Both the position numbers and the translations under genes were made by a program. Positions 21,022 to 31,130 of a DNA stretch of 46,600 bases are shown here, piece by piece. The DNA comes from Chara braunii (lineage: Eukaryota > Streptophyta > Charophyceae > Charales > Characeae): the NCBI GenBank assembly GCA_003427395.1, contig BFEA01000032.1:3802009-3848608 (forward strand), in the 5' to 3' direction. Within the stretch, counting starts at the first letter, position 1. The number at the start of each line of letters is the position of its first letter. The notes under the pieces were generated by a model that saw only the letters and a list, made by a program, of their open reading frames with translations, searched no databases and was not told the origin of the DNA.

Positions 21022-21243
21022 ATGGGAGAAAGCGGGTCTCACCGAGGACGTGTGGAGAGGTACACGTGGCAGGCTTGTATCCGTTGTGCCCAATATGGCC
21101 ATAACCGATTCAAGTGTCGGAATAAGAACGTGACCAAAAAGATCCCGCCTACGATGGGGCAGGCGTTGGGATCCTCCGCTCCTTTTGGTAGCAATGTGGC
21201 CAGCAATTCTGGCACTGCTCCAGGAAACGTGTTGGGCCGGTAG
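21022..21243 (+). pseudogene. Ty3-A nucleocapsid zinc knuckle
   Basis: CIRCAQYGHNRFKC is a perfect CX2CX4HX4C knuckle (about 21076-21117), the RNA-binding motif at the gag C-terminus. It is in a different frame from the capsid, so at least one frameshift plus a stop (20918) lie between them. The open part after the knuckle is Gly/Ser/Pro-rich. Confidence 0.8.
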
Positions 21244-21272
21244 GAATAGTAGTTGTTCCTGCTAGGGTCGAG

Positions 21273-21803
21273 GTGGTGGAGACACCCTCACCATCTCGAG
21301 AGATGGCCCAAGCTACTGACTCCATCGTCGTCCCGCAAACAAATTCAGACCCATCGAGCCTCTGTTCGATGAATGTGTTTGAGTCCTTAGAGGAGCTAGA
21401 GGAGGAGTGGTCTAGACCAGACCCACTAGCTTCTTGGACGGCATTGGCCAAAGCCCCTAAGGGAGAGATGTTCGTTGGCGAGGTAGTCATCGGCGGCCAC
21501 AAGGTCGGGGTCCATTATGACACTTGCTCGACAAGGAACTTCATCAGTCGCACGTGCGTTAAGAGGCTGCGCTTACAGGGGCAAGTGCAGCGCCTGAGTC
21601 GACATGTGGAGTCGACCTCTGCCAACAAACAGCGCATGGTAGTTAACAACTACCTCCAGAATGTTGAGTGTTGTTTCCCGTACGCGGGAGGGGAACTGAG
21701 ACGTCATGTTTCGTTCCTAGTGAGCGATGATCTCCCCATGGATATCTTGTTAGGTATGTACTATCTCTCCGTAGCACATCCCCAGTTTGACTGGGACCAA
21801 TAA
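21273..21803 (+). pseudogene. Ty3-A aspartic protease
   Basis: The frame has the retropepsin layout: an acidic N-terminal part, then FVGEVVIGGHKVGVHYDTCSTRNFIS, where the catalytic Asp is kept but the usual D-S/T-G-A is D-T-C-S. The second conserved stretch is MDILLGMYYLSVAHPQFDW, the counterpart of DIILGMDWL. The changed active-site Gly suggests an inactive enzyme. The frame ends at a TAA directly after the DWDQ segment, where family members usually continue into RT. Confidence 0.8.
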
Positions 21804-21967
21804 GTGGTCAAAGGGACCGCCAGATTACGTAAGTTCAAAGCTAGTAGTCTGATTGAGCCGTACAGATGCATGTGTGAGGCCGCGTTCTATAATTATTATA
21901 AGCAAAATCTGGAGGAGGGTATGTATCTAGTTTATGTCTTTGCAGCAGGCGAGCCGGTGAAAATGTC

Positions 21968-22725
21968 ATGGGAGAAGTAGTTGCCAAGTACCATGATCTA
22001 TTTGAAGAGCCTACAGGGGTTGTTGAGAGGGAGGTCGTCCACGCGATAGAAATTATCCCAAGGTCTAGCATCCCAAAGGGTAGGATCCATCGAATGTTTC
22101 CAGGCGAGCTTGATGAACTTTGTCGGCAACTCAAGGAACTCGTAGAGAAGGGTTGGATCCGGCTGAGTGTTTCTCCTTATGGATCTCCAATGCTATTTGT
22201 ACCGAGGAAGGGAGGAACACTGAGGATCTGCATTGACTATAGGGGCCTCAATGCCATCACCGTCAAGAACGGAGAGCCCCTACCGCGCATCGACGACTTG
22301 CTAGATAGAGTGCAAGGGTGTCCGTACTTCAGTAAGATAGATCTGAAGTCCGGGTACCATCAGATTGCAATCCGGCCCGAGGATCAACACAAAACCGCAT
22401 TTCAGACCAGGTACGGTCTGTACGAGTTTGTGGTAATGCCTTTCGGCCTTTGCAATGCTCCTGGCACCTTCCAACACGCTATGAACCGGATATTTCATGA
22501 CTACTTGGATAAGTTTGTCATCGTGTACCTCGATGACATACTTATTTTTAGTAGGACTGTCGAGGAGCATGTAGCGCACTTAGACAAAGTCCTCAGTCTC
22601 CTTCGGCAGCACAAGTTCAAGACAAACGGGGAGAAGTGCGAGTTTGGCCGCACCCGTATCTTGTACTTGGGTCATGACATTTCCGCGAAGGGTTTGAATC
22701 CCGATGACGCGAAGGCGCGGCGAAA
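21968..22725 (+). pseudogene. Ty3-A reverse transcriptase, truncated after the palm
   Basis: Well preserved fingers and palm: [67 protein letters not shown] and the catalytic FVIVYLDDILIFSR (YLDD at 22525-22536). The thumb begins (HVAHLDKVLSLLRQHKF, RILYLGHDISAKG) but the homology ends at DDAKA near 22716, where an inverted copy of part of the same gene follows. RNase H, integrase and the 3' LTR are absent. The domain itself has no internal stop, so this copy is younger than Ty3-B. Confidence 0.92.
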
Positions 22726-22833
22726 CTCACACTTCTCCCCGTTTATCTTGAACTTGTGCGGCCGAAGGAGACTGAGGACTTTGTCTAAGTGCGCTACATG
22801 CTCCTCGACAGTCCTACTAAAAATAAGTATGTC
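22535..22833. repeat. Fold-back inverted duplication of RT sequence (117-bp arms)
   Basis: 22535-22651 (GACATACTTATTTTTAG... to GGCCGC) is repeated in reverse complement at 22717-22833, separated by 65 bases. The arms differ at a few positions, and the second arm matches the minus-strand copy's codons in places (ATA for ACA). The whole can fold into a long hairpin. Both arms are RT thumb sequence, so this marks a template switch or broken-end fold-back at the truncation point. Confidence 0.9.
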
Positions 22834-23913
22834 ACATGCAATACACAATTAAAATGGGGTACAACATGCTGCTAAAGACCAAGGACCCAGAACCTGTAAT
22901 CAAAGAAAGATGGAACAAACTCCTAGGACAGAGAATGAAACCAATCGCAGAAGTGCCCTGGAAGAAATACAAATCAATACGCCCAGTCAAAATCAGAAGC
23001 CTCCACTGGTTAATCATCTACACTGCCCTTCTAGTAAATACCTGGTTACATATCCGAAGGAAAAACAACAACCCAGACAGCTCCGAACAATGTCTGGTAT
23101 GCTCAGATAACGAACAAGATGATCTCATACATTCCTGATAACATGCAAATTCGTTACTGACCATTGGGCCAGAGCCTCATACTTTGGGACCACCTATTTC
23201 CATCTTCCCTCCCAGAACATCCAATCCAACTTCTATGGACTAACATCCCCGTCCCAATTTAACAAATTTGAACGCATCTGGTTCGGGATAATCAGGAAGG
23301 TGACGCTCTGGGTCATATGGAAAGAAAGGTGCAACAGGACCATAGAAAAGTCCAGCAAAGCGTATGAGCAGGTGTGGACAGCAACGAAACTGACGATGGA
23401 AACGAAGATTGTGTGTTAGTGGAAGGAGGTCAAACTTCAAATCCAACAGAATCCGAAAAAGCAGCAAGTACTGCTTCTGAAGTTCAAGGAGGTGCGGCTA
23501 GTCCAGGGGACCTGCAGATCAGATGGAAAGACTGGCATAACTTGGGCACCCTAAAGGGATTGAACAGCGAGCACAGGCCCGAACAACAAGACTTCAGAGC
23601 CACATGAGGCGGGCCAAGATCCAACCTGTGTTTATTTCTGCTCTCCTTGCATGAATTGTTATAGCTGACAGGTTTCCATGTGGAACTCGAGAGGGAACTC
23701 AGAGATAGGCAAGCTGACAGTCAATCCTCCTTCAAGGAGTAATCAATGTTGGTCAGGGTTTCGTCCGCCATACGGAAGGAAGCGTCAGTGTGTACGATGA
23801 TGTATTCAAATTTTGACTTGTCGGGGGAATAGGAACCGGACTGACACTCCCCAGAATGGATATGGAGCCAGGACCATAAGGACCTGTTTATAAATATTTA
23901 TATTTAAAAAAAA
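22834..23913 (+). pseudogene. LINE-D 3' end: zf-RVT domain, C-terminus and poly-A tail
   Basis: MGYNMLLKTKDPEPVIKERW, YKSIRPVKIRSLHWLIIYTA, WLHIRRK and CLVC form the zf-RVT region. They are nearly the same as 29890-30110, so this is the same LINE family. Further down LWVIWKERCNRTIEKS is the LW-IWK-RC motif also seen at 13570. The frame is broken by stops after about 23420. The 3' tail (23710-23905) ends GGACCTGTTTATAAAT and an A-run (23906-23913). 5'-truncated at about 22834, directly at the Ty3-A fold-back. Confidence 0.85.
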
Positions 23914-23916
23914 GAA

Positions 23917-24063
23917 TTGTGTCCGGTCTACTGATGCTCCCCAGAATGGATATGGAGCCAGGCCCATAGGCCCATAAGGAACTGTCTTTGTTAAAAAAAA
24001 AGAAAAAAACAAGGATTGGAGCCAGGGCCAAAAGGACCTATCTTTGTTAATAACAAAGCAAAA
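23917..24063 (+). repeat. Two further LINE tail fragments stacked behind the first
   Basis: CTCCCCAGAATGGATATGGAGCC recurs at about 23937, followed by CATAAGGAACTGTCTTTGTTA and an A-run (23992-24010). Then GGATTGGAGCCAGGGCC leads to GGACCTATCTTTGTTA (24011-24050). Both match the last ~60-90 bases of the LINE-D tail at 23830-23913. They are extreme 5'-truncated insertions or serial duplications of the tail. Confidence 0.75.
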
Positions 24064-24156
24064 GGAAGGATTGTCTACAGTTTGATGTCAAGAATATTCC
24101 TTATGCTCTCTGAATCACCTCGGATAGCCACCTACGCACTTTATTGTAGTCCACTG

Positions 24157-25631
24157 TGCAAGGAAAATGAGTGATAGCAAAATGACAAAAATCCAAAGTG
24201 CAAAATCGCATTGCAAGCCAGCAAGTCCAACGCTGTTCAAAAAGCAGAAATGCACCAACGGAGAACCAAAGCACTGAATCTGAATGTCAATGAGAGCATA
24301 CTCTCGTCATCACCAACGTATGTATTCAGAGCCCTTCCTCCTACTTGGCGCTCAGCACCCAGCCTACGATCACACAACTACTAGCAACCTACGAATTGAC
24401 ATGCATCCTGTTTACGTCAGCAGCAACAATCGTAGTACGTGACGATGTCGACCTTGTACACGAAGACCACCACCACCTCCGACACGCGGTTAATGGAAGA
24501 CCCAAAATTCGGGGGCTTTCACCGCATCACTGCAAACAATGTCGTCGAAACTTTTGCAAACAAACTATGTTGTTTACGTCAGCAGCAACAACCGTAGTAC
24601 GTGAAGATGTCGACCTTGTACACGAAGACCACCACCACCTCCGACACACGGTTAATGGAAGACCCAAAATTCGGGGGCTTTCGCCGCATCACTGCAAACA
24701 ATGTCGTCGAGACTTTTGCAAACAAACTATGCAGGCTCATAATACAAACATTAAAAAAAAAAACAAGCAAAAAAAAAACGAAAAAAGAAATTTGAACAGC
24801 ACCATAAAAGTTAATAAAACCCTTTTTGAAGCAACTTTCGAAGTTCGCCAAAACGTTTCCCAAATTCGGTGTTTTTGCCAACTTTTTCATTACTTGTCCA
24901 AATACGCCGAAACTGAATACAAATATACCCTAAAGCTTATACATATCAGACAAAAAAAAAAAAGCAAAAATTCAGGGAAATATGGCAGTTTCGATGAAAA
25001 ATTCGCCGAAAATGATACCACCTATCAACCACGAGTGCCATTGGCTATGTCCAAGCCGAGCCCCGGTTACATGGGGCTGGCTATGGCACTGCCCTCAGCA
25101 ACGCCCTGCCATTTCGCATTACCGCACGCACGCGCACACTTGCCCACGCATCAGCGCAGCAGGCCGTGAGCGCTAATTCCAGCAGCGCTGCCGCATCTGC
25201 TTGCAAGTGTCGAATGTCGGGCGCATAGCCTAGCCCTTTCCTAAATGGGAAGTGGCGGACTCTTGCCGCTTGCTTCCCACATGAGACCAAGTTTCCAATA
25301 ACTTCAGTCTCGGCCAAAGTGTCTGCGCCCAGGCCCGTTCAGACAGTGGCCTGGGTCCGAATTGGTTAGGCATGCCCAACCACCCAGGCACAAGCGAGCG
25401 GTGCTCCATGCTTCGTCCACGTTGCTGGAAGAGCCTGGAAGGCTCACAAATATTTTGGATTCTCACGAGCAAGGCGGATGTGACCAACTGGCACGTGGCA
25501 ATTGTCTAGTGCCAACCAAGATTTGCAAAAATTGACAAACTCAGGGCACATTGAGATTCAGGCGGGCCCGCCTTCACTTAGGGCGGTCACGCTCCTGCTA
25601 AAAGGCCTTAGCCGAGGGGTAAACCCTCGCA
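24157..25631 (-). mobile_element. Diverged LTR of the Ty3-A group, minus orientation, with an internal insertion
   Basis: The plus strand starts TGCAAGGAAAATGAG and ends CCCTCGCA, the same terminal words as the LTR at 12087-14706. Homology is recognisable at several places: TTGGCGCTCAGCACCCAG (24341), CGTGAGCGC...GCAGCGCT (25167), AGCCCTTTCCTAAATGG (25230) and GCCTTCACTTAGGGCGG (25570). About 620 extra bases (roughly 24408-25030) make it ~1475 bp. No gag or pol lies beside it on the expected side, so it is probably a solo LTR. Confidence 0.65.
24411..24734 (+). repeat. 162-bp tandem duplication inside the diverged LTR
   Basis: TTTACGTCAGCAGCAACAA...CAAACAAACTATG occurs at 24411-24572 and 24573-24734 with about five differences. 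162 is divisible by three, so an incidental open frame continues through both copies with a His-rich 54-residue repeat. I see no evidence that it is translated. Confidence 0.9.
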
Positions 25632-26346
25632 ACTGGGATCAGTTTGTAAAGGTTTTTCCCATTTGGAAGCTTTGTTTGTTGGGGGCACTCTCATACACTT
25701 CTAGTTTTGAAGCCTACCTTTACTGTGTACTCATGCACCACGACCCATTTTTGGGCTCTAACACTCCCCCTGTCCTCATACCAACCCCACTCATCTGGAT
25801 CTACTTCCAGACCCTTTATGTCTATTTCCAGTTGGAAAAGCCATATTTGTCTCTCTTCTCTTTTTCTCCTACGCCTGGGCTACTGGAGTGGCCAGCGACC
25901 ACTTGCCCGCCCGGGCCAAAAAAAATCATTTTTTAGTTTCATTTTTTATTTCAAATTTGGTAAAGAATTTTGATATGACCCTGAGGCAAAAGTTTGTCAG
26001 TTTATATTTCTGCATGTTGTTTATTCAAGTTTTCTGCCAGTAGATACGAACCTCGGACCAACAATCAGGAATACCGTTAGCTCCTCTTAAACGCATAGGA
26101 CCCTGTAGGACCATCTAGAACTCTCAAGGCTAGAGCCCGGTAGGACCCTATACGCCCATGCAAATTCAAGTCAATAAAAGTAGCAAGCTCGGAAGTAAAA
26201 CTCACTTGTTTTTTTTTTTATTCGACCACCAAGAGTAACAGGCCTGTGGTGGCTAATAATGCACATGCCAGTTCCTTTCTCTGCTTGGCTAGATAGAAGA
26301 CACAAAGAAGAGGATAGAACAAAAGAGTCCCCATGTTGCCGAGCTA
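25632..26346. other. No gene recognised
   Basis: AT-rich, with open frames that carry no family motif. TAGGACCCTRTA-type words repeat around 26090-26155. It lies between the solo LTR and the Ty3-C RT fragment and may be the decayed 5' part of the latter. Confidence 0.4.
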
Positions 26347-27253
26347 GTAGAAGGGAGTGTTCCTTCGAAGGGTTGCATCTACCATATGGGACAAGGCGAG
26401 TTGGAGGAGCCGAGGAAACAGATTAATGACATGATTGACCATGGATGGATCAGGCCTAGCGAATCTGAGTTCGGTGCACCTGTCCTGTTTGTACCCAAGT
26501 AAGGAGGCAAACTCCGGATGTGCATCGACTATCGTGGCCTGAACCGGATTACAAGGAAGAACGTTTATCCTTTGCCAAGAATAAATGACCTGTTGGATGT
26601 TGCAGGTGGGTGCAAAGTCTTCTCCAAGATCGACCTCAAGTCTGGCTACCACCAGACCAGCACGAAACTGCATTCAAGACACGCGATGGGCTGCACAAAT
26701 TTATTGTCATGCCCTTTGGTCTCAGGAAAGCACCAACCACCTCTCAGTGCCTCATGTACAAAGTTTTCCGCAATCAGATCAACACGTTTGTTGTCGTCCA
26801 CCTCGACGACATTCTGATGTTCAGCAAGTCCATGGAAGAGCACCTCAAGCACCTTGAGGAAGGTTTGCATATCCTCGAGGAGGCACAACTGCACCTCAAC
26901 TTAGAGAAATTTTAGTTTGGGAGGAGCAACATTATCTATCTTGGGCGCCCGTTGTCTGCTAATGACCTTGAGCCTGAGGCAACCAATGTTGAGGTCATTT
27001 GCAAGTGGCCTCAACCGGCCAATGTACTCAAATGGCATTCCTTTCTCGGTGTGGCTTCATATTAGCAAAAGTTTGTAACTTTGTACACAAGTTTTTTGTC
27101 ATTGCTCACCCGCTATCGGGACTAACAAACAAGAATGTCCCTTACACAATGTGAGAAGTGTGAAACTGCGTTTCAAGCTTTGAAAGAAGCTTTGGTGAGT
27201 CATCATGTGCTCCGCATTGTAGATCCCAACCTCACATTCGTAGTTCCTGCCTC
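26347..27253 (+). pseudogene. Ty3-C reverse transcriptase fragment
   Basis: Frames carry [55 protein letters not shown] and LKSGYHQ. After a frameshift near 26660 come [20 protein letters not shown] and [20 protein letters not shown]. The catalytic motif is HLDD rather than YLDD. A TAA follows FVPK (26502), a TAG follows NLEKF (26913) and a TAG follows GVASY. The thumb and connection (KCETAFQALKEALVSHHVLR) end at 27253 in ...NLTFVVP, where LINE-D begins. The last ~143 bases are ~95% identical to the minus-strand copy at 40360-40500. Confidence 0.88.
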
Positions 27254-27255
27254 TC

Positions 27256-30110
27256 ACTATCACAATCGTTAGCCCATTTGTCGAGGAAATTGGTTAGAGA
27301 CAAGAAGGCAAGGAAACAATCATTGGAAATAGCGCTAAGGATTGCAGAATCAATCTTATAGATCATCCCTCCTCAGCCCTCTACTCGGCCATATTTGAAC
27401 ATGCAAGAGAAGAATTGACTCTATGGGAGACAATGGGAATTGAAAGGTTTACAAATAAGAGCACGAATGATAGATTACGAACTGAACGATTCAGTGACCA
27501 AATACTTCTTTGCGAAAATAAAAGCCAACCAAAGGTCGAACTCAATAGAAGGGCTCAAAGAGTTATCAGGAGGTCAGGCCACGAGGAACGATAGTGAGGA
27601 AAATCGCCAAAGGGTTCTACAAAGAGCTATATGAGACTAAGACAACCTCCTCTCCACCAGCTGCAGTGCCTGGACAAAACGATAACAATAGAGCGGGCAA
27701 CGAACTTGGACAAACCAATCACTATAGATGAATTAAAAGCGGTAGTTCACTGCATAAACAATGATAAGTCTCCGGGAATTGGTGGACTAACGAACGAATT
27801 TTGGGGACAAGTCTGGCCGTTGATGGGAACCGACCTTCTCCACTTCTATTAGGACAGCTGGGAAAAGGGAGGAATGGGAGAACTGCTAAGCAATATGATG
27901 AACCTTCTATACAAGAAGGATGGAGAGGACATTTGAAACTATAGGCCAATCTTGCTACTTACCCTTCCCTTCAAAATTATGGCTAGCTCTAAGGGTATTG
28001 GATCTCACGGACAAATGCTTCCACATAGACCAAGCCGGCTTCATCCCAGGAAGGTATATACTAGACAATGTCCTCACTTTAAATGAAGCAGAAAGGAAGT
28101 CAAGGAGAAAAGATTGAATACCGCAATTTTGTTCTTTGACTTCGAAAAGGTCTATGACCAATTGAATTGGGCCTTCCTGGATGCGAGCATGGAGAAAATG
28201 GGGGTGGGACCCAACTTCAGAAAGTGGGTCAGAGTCCTTCACAATGATGGATCAGGATGTGTACAAGTTAATGGGTTGCTATCTGACCGTTATCCGATTT
28301 CCCGGTCAGTGAGGCAAGGCGATCCCCTGGCCCCGCCGATCTTCCTGTTCGTAATGGAAGCCATAGCATCGGTTTTGCACAAGGAGACCTCGATTCACAG
28401 ACTTCCCGAGCTCAACATGGGTTCACCCCACCATATCCAGTTCCCAACAGTGATAATGTTCGCAAATGATCTCACCGTCCTCATTAGGGCATCGGATTCC
28501 TTAGTAAGAGCAATAGGGCAATGAAAGCGTTCAGGTTAGCTTCAGAAATGAAGATAAACTGGAAGAAAACGGTGGGGTGGTGGTTGTTGGAGGAGAAGTT
28601 ACCTCCTATGGCAGGCCCAGAAGCAGAAATGACATGGGAGAGACCCAAGAACCCAACGAGATACCTGGGAATCATGGTTACCCAGGAGCGTCCATCCTCA
28701 CAAATGGCACAAAACCTGCTAACGAATCAAATAAACAGAATGGGAAGATGCGGCAACACATTCACCTCACTGCTAGAACGAGCCTTACTAATCTATACGT
28801 TTATCTTCTTGATGATGTGGTACAAAGCCGCCATTTGGACCATACCGGATCCAACTATTAAGGAACTGAACAGCAGAGCAAGGGTGTACCTCTGGTCAGG
28901 TGACCCTAACAAAACGGAGTGCATTCCTTAAATAGCCTGGCATTACATAACCAGGAGGCCGTCAAAGGGGGGACTAGGGATAATCGATCCCAGACAAGAA
29001 ACCAAGGCTCTGCAGATCAAATGGGTAGTTAAACTACTAACCCAACCTAGGTTGGCGTGACACAAACTAGCCCTGGATAGCATTAGATCCTTAGCCCCAG
29101 TTCAGACCCTAGATAATATATCAGGCCTCTTCTGGGTAATGAACAAGGATTGGACATTGAAAACTGGTAGGAGAAGACACCGAAAAACCTCGCAGTGAGA
29201 CGATGCACAGCCCCCCACCCCTTAGTTGACAGCATTTATCAGGATTTGGAGGGAGATAATGCCTAAACAGCTTAAGAAACCCAAATCCAAAGAAGAGGTG
29301 TTGCCGCAGCCTCTCTTCGGGAACCAGAACGTCAAAGATGAAGGAGACCAGCCACTGTTGTTAGCAGGAGGTCAGAGATGGCTTTCCTGAATTGGGCACG
29401 GGACTTGGAAGGCTAGTCACATCTGGGACGAGGAGAAAAAAGACTGGATCGATGAGAATCAGTTAAAGGCTCGACTAAAGGGTTGTCACCGCCGGGACGA
29501 GAACCTGTCAGCCCTGGTCAACAGCTCCCTGACAGTTGGGAAGAGCTCTTAAAAGAAGACTTTTCGTGGAAAGCAGCGGAATGGGGACTTCTGACACAGG
29601 AAACAGTACCCGTGAAAGCGTATCAATTCTATCACAGATCTCTCGGCCCGGCTCGTGCTGGAGTCTTCATCTCCTTCCCCATAGATTGATTGAGCCCCAA
29701 ATCACTTGGCATTTAGAACACTGACCAACAAGAAGTAATTCTGAACTCCTACACGTTAAGAAAGGTGAGAGCATTGGGAAGTTGGTCGAAAATCATATGC
29801 CATACGGACATAGCAATCCAAGACCTTGAATTTGACCCAAGCCTCAGAAGCTATAACAAATTCTGGAAGACCCCCTTTCAGATAACACAGCACACAGTTA
29901 AGATGGGATACAGAAAGTTTCTAAGAACCAAAGACCCCGAGCCAGTAATCAAAGAAAGATGGACCAAGTTGTTTGGACGAAGAATGGAACCAATTTAAGA
30001 ACTCCCTTGGCGAAAGTACAAGTCAATTCGCCCAGTCAAGATAAGAAGTCTCCAATGGCTGATCACCTACAATGCCCTCCTAGTGAATGCCTGGCTCCAT
30101 GTTCAAAGAT
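27256..30110 (+). pseudogene. LINE-D ORF2: linker, reverse transcriptase, post-RT region, start of zf-RVT
   Basis: Order on the plus strand: linker (RARMIDYELNDSVTKYFFAK), RT fingers (AVVHCINNDKSPGIGGLTNE), RT domain 3 (ILFFDFEKVYDQLNWAFLD, 28129-28182), RQGDPLAPPIFLFVMEAI, then the active-site box FANDLTVL at 28459-28482. The expected box is FADD; GCA AAT GAT shows the first catalytic Asp replaced by Asn. Then come RYLGIMVTQ, MMWYKAAIWTIPDPTIKELN, GGLGIIDPRQETKAL, ASHIWDEEKKDWIDE and KIRSLQWLITYNALLVNAWL. The EN domain and ORF1 are missing upstream, and zf-RVT cysteines, tail and poly-A are missing downstream. Many stops and frameshifts. The element is cut by Ty3 sequence at both ends. Confidence 0.9.
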
Positions 30111-30134
30111 GTCTACGTCTTGAGAGGACTTGCT

Positions 30135-30486
30135 GATCGCGTCGTCCTGTTTGCGACGTTAAATAATTCTTGAGGAGTTACGGGGGATCTCCTAAATGCC
30201 TCCTGATCAACAGTAAGTTCTGTAGTGACAGCCTTAGTTTAGGTCTAGGCTAGAGACCCTAGTTGACAGGATCTTTTTAAGATTTTGTGGTCCTCAGATT
30301 GAGTCAGTCTGATCGCGTCGTCCTGTTTGCGACGTTAAATAATTCCTGAGGAATTACGGAGATCTCCTTAAATGCCTCCTGATCAGCAGTAAGTCATGTA
30401 GTGACAACCTTAGTTTAGGTCTAGGCTAGAGACCCTAGTTGACAGGATCTTTTTAAGATTCTGTGGTCCTTTGATTGAGTCAGTCT
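30135..30486 (+). repeat. Ty3-B leader: two tandem 176-bp copies containing the palindromic module
   Basis: Copy 1 is 30135-30310 and copy 2 30311-30486. Each holds GATCGCGTCGTCCTGTTTGC, GACGTTAAATAATTC, then AAATGCCTCCTGATCA. Copy 2 has perfect palindromes: AATTCCTGAGGAATT, GGAGATCTCC and CTGATCAG. The same module occurs once in the Ty3-A leader at 18707-18782. The repeat lies 70 bases before the gag ATG. No 5' LTR or PBS is visible upstream; LINE-D sequence abuts at about 30110-30134. Confidence 0.85.
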
Positions 30487-30554
30487 AAGTTAAGTCAGTG
30501 AGGGGGGTGAGTCTAAGTGGTGAGGAGTGGAACTGATTCTAGGTTGTACTCACC

Positions 30555-31127
30555 ATGTTTGACACGGGCAAGAGCACCACCCCTTACACCAAGGCTCAGG
30601 AAGAGCAGGCCACCGCCGTCCTTAGAGAGAGAAAGGAGAAGCAGGTCAAGAAGGAGTTGATTAAGCAGGCAAAGAAGTTGGCCGTGCAGGAGGAGCAAGC
30701 AGCGAAGAAGAAGTTGGAAGAAGAAATGGAGAGGTTACAAAAGGAGGAAAAGAAAATGAAAGAAGTAGATGAGGAAGAGATTGAAGGGGTAGAAGAGGAG
30801 GAGGAACAGGAAGAACCCTTGCTCAGGAGAAGCGCATAGCAGAGGGGTGAGCGTAGTGGTACAAAGAAGGAAGACTCGGGGATGGAGAATTTTTTTTTGG
30901 AATGGGCACCGAATTTATCTCTGGGAGAAGAGGAAGAGGCCATGTTGTATGTACCCCCAGAAGAGAAGGAAGCAGTTATCAAGGAATGGGAGGCAGAAAA
31001 GGATCCCTTAAGTCGCCAGGCAATCGAGGAGGAGAAGAAGTTAAGAGTGGAAACTGCGTCTTATCAGGGAGAGGAAAAGAAGGATGGACGAGGCGAGCCA
31101 AATAGCGAAGGAGTTGGAGGTGATTAA
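30555..31127 (+). pseudogene. Ty3-B gag N-terminal region (coiled coil) with an in-frame TAG
   Basis: ATG at 30555 in a CACCATG-like context (ACCATG). Residues ~15-90 are a highly charged coiled coil (KQVKKELIKQAKKLAVQEEQ, EEEMERLQKEEKKMKEVDEE). A TAG at 30837-30839 interrupts the frame, which then stays open to 31124 with another acidic, helical stretch (YVPPEEKEAVIKEWEAEKDP). The bases after the stop are CAG AG, as in Ty3-A gag. A frameshift near 31125 leads on to the capsid. An N-terminal coil before capsid is shared with Ty3-A and looks like a lineage trait. Confidence 0.75.
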
Positions 31128-31130
31128 GGA

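Noticed and set aside
24345-25169. 274-codon open frame with a 54-residue His-rich repeat
   Set aside because: It lies inside an LTR remnant and stays open because a 162-bp non-coding repeat happens to be a multiple of three.
30135-30486. Hammerhead ribozyme or retrozyme in the palindromic leader repeats
   Set aside because: CTGAGGA resembles part of the hammerhead core, but no matching GAAA and third stem were found on either strand.
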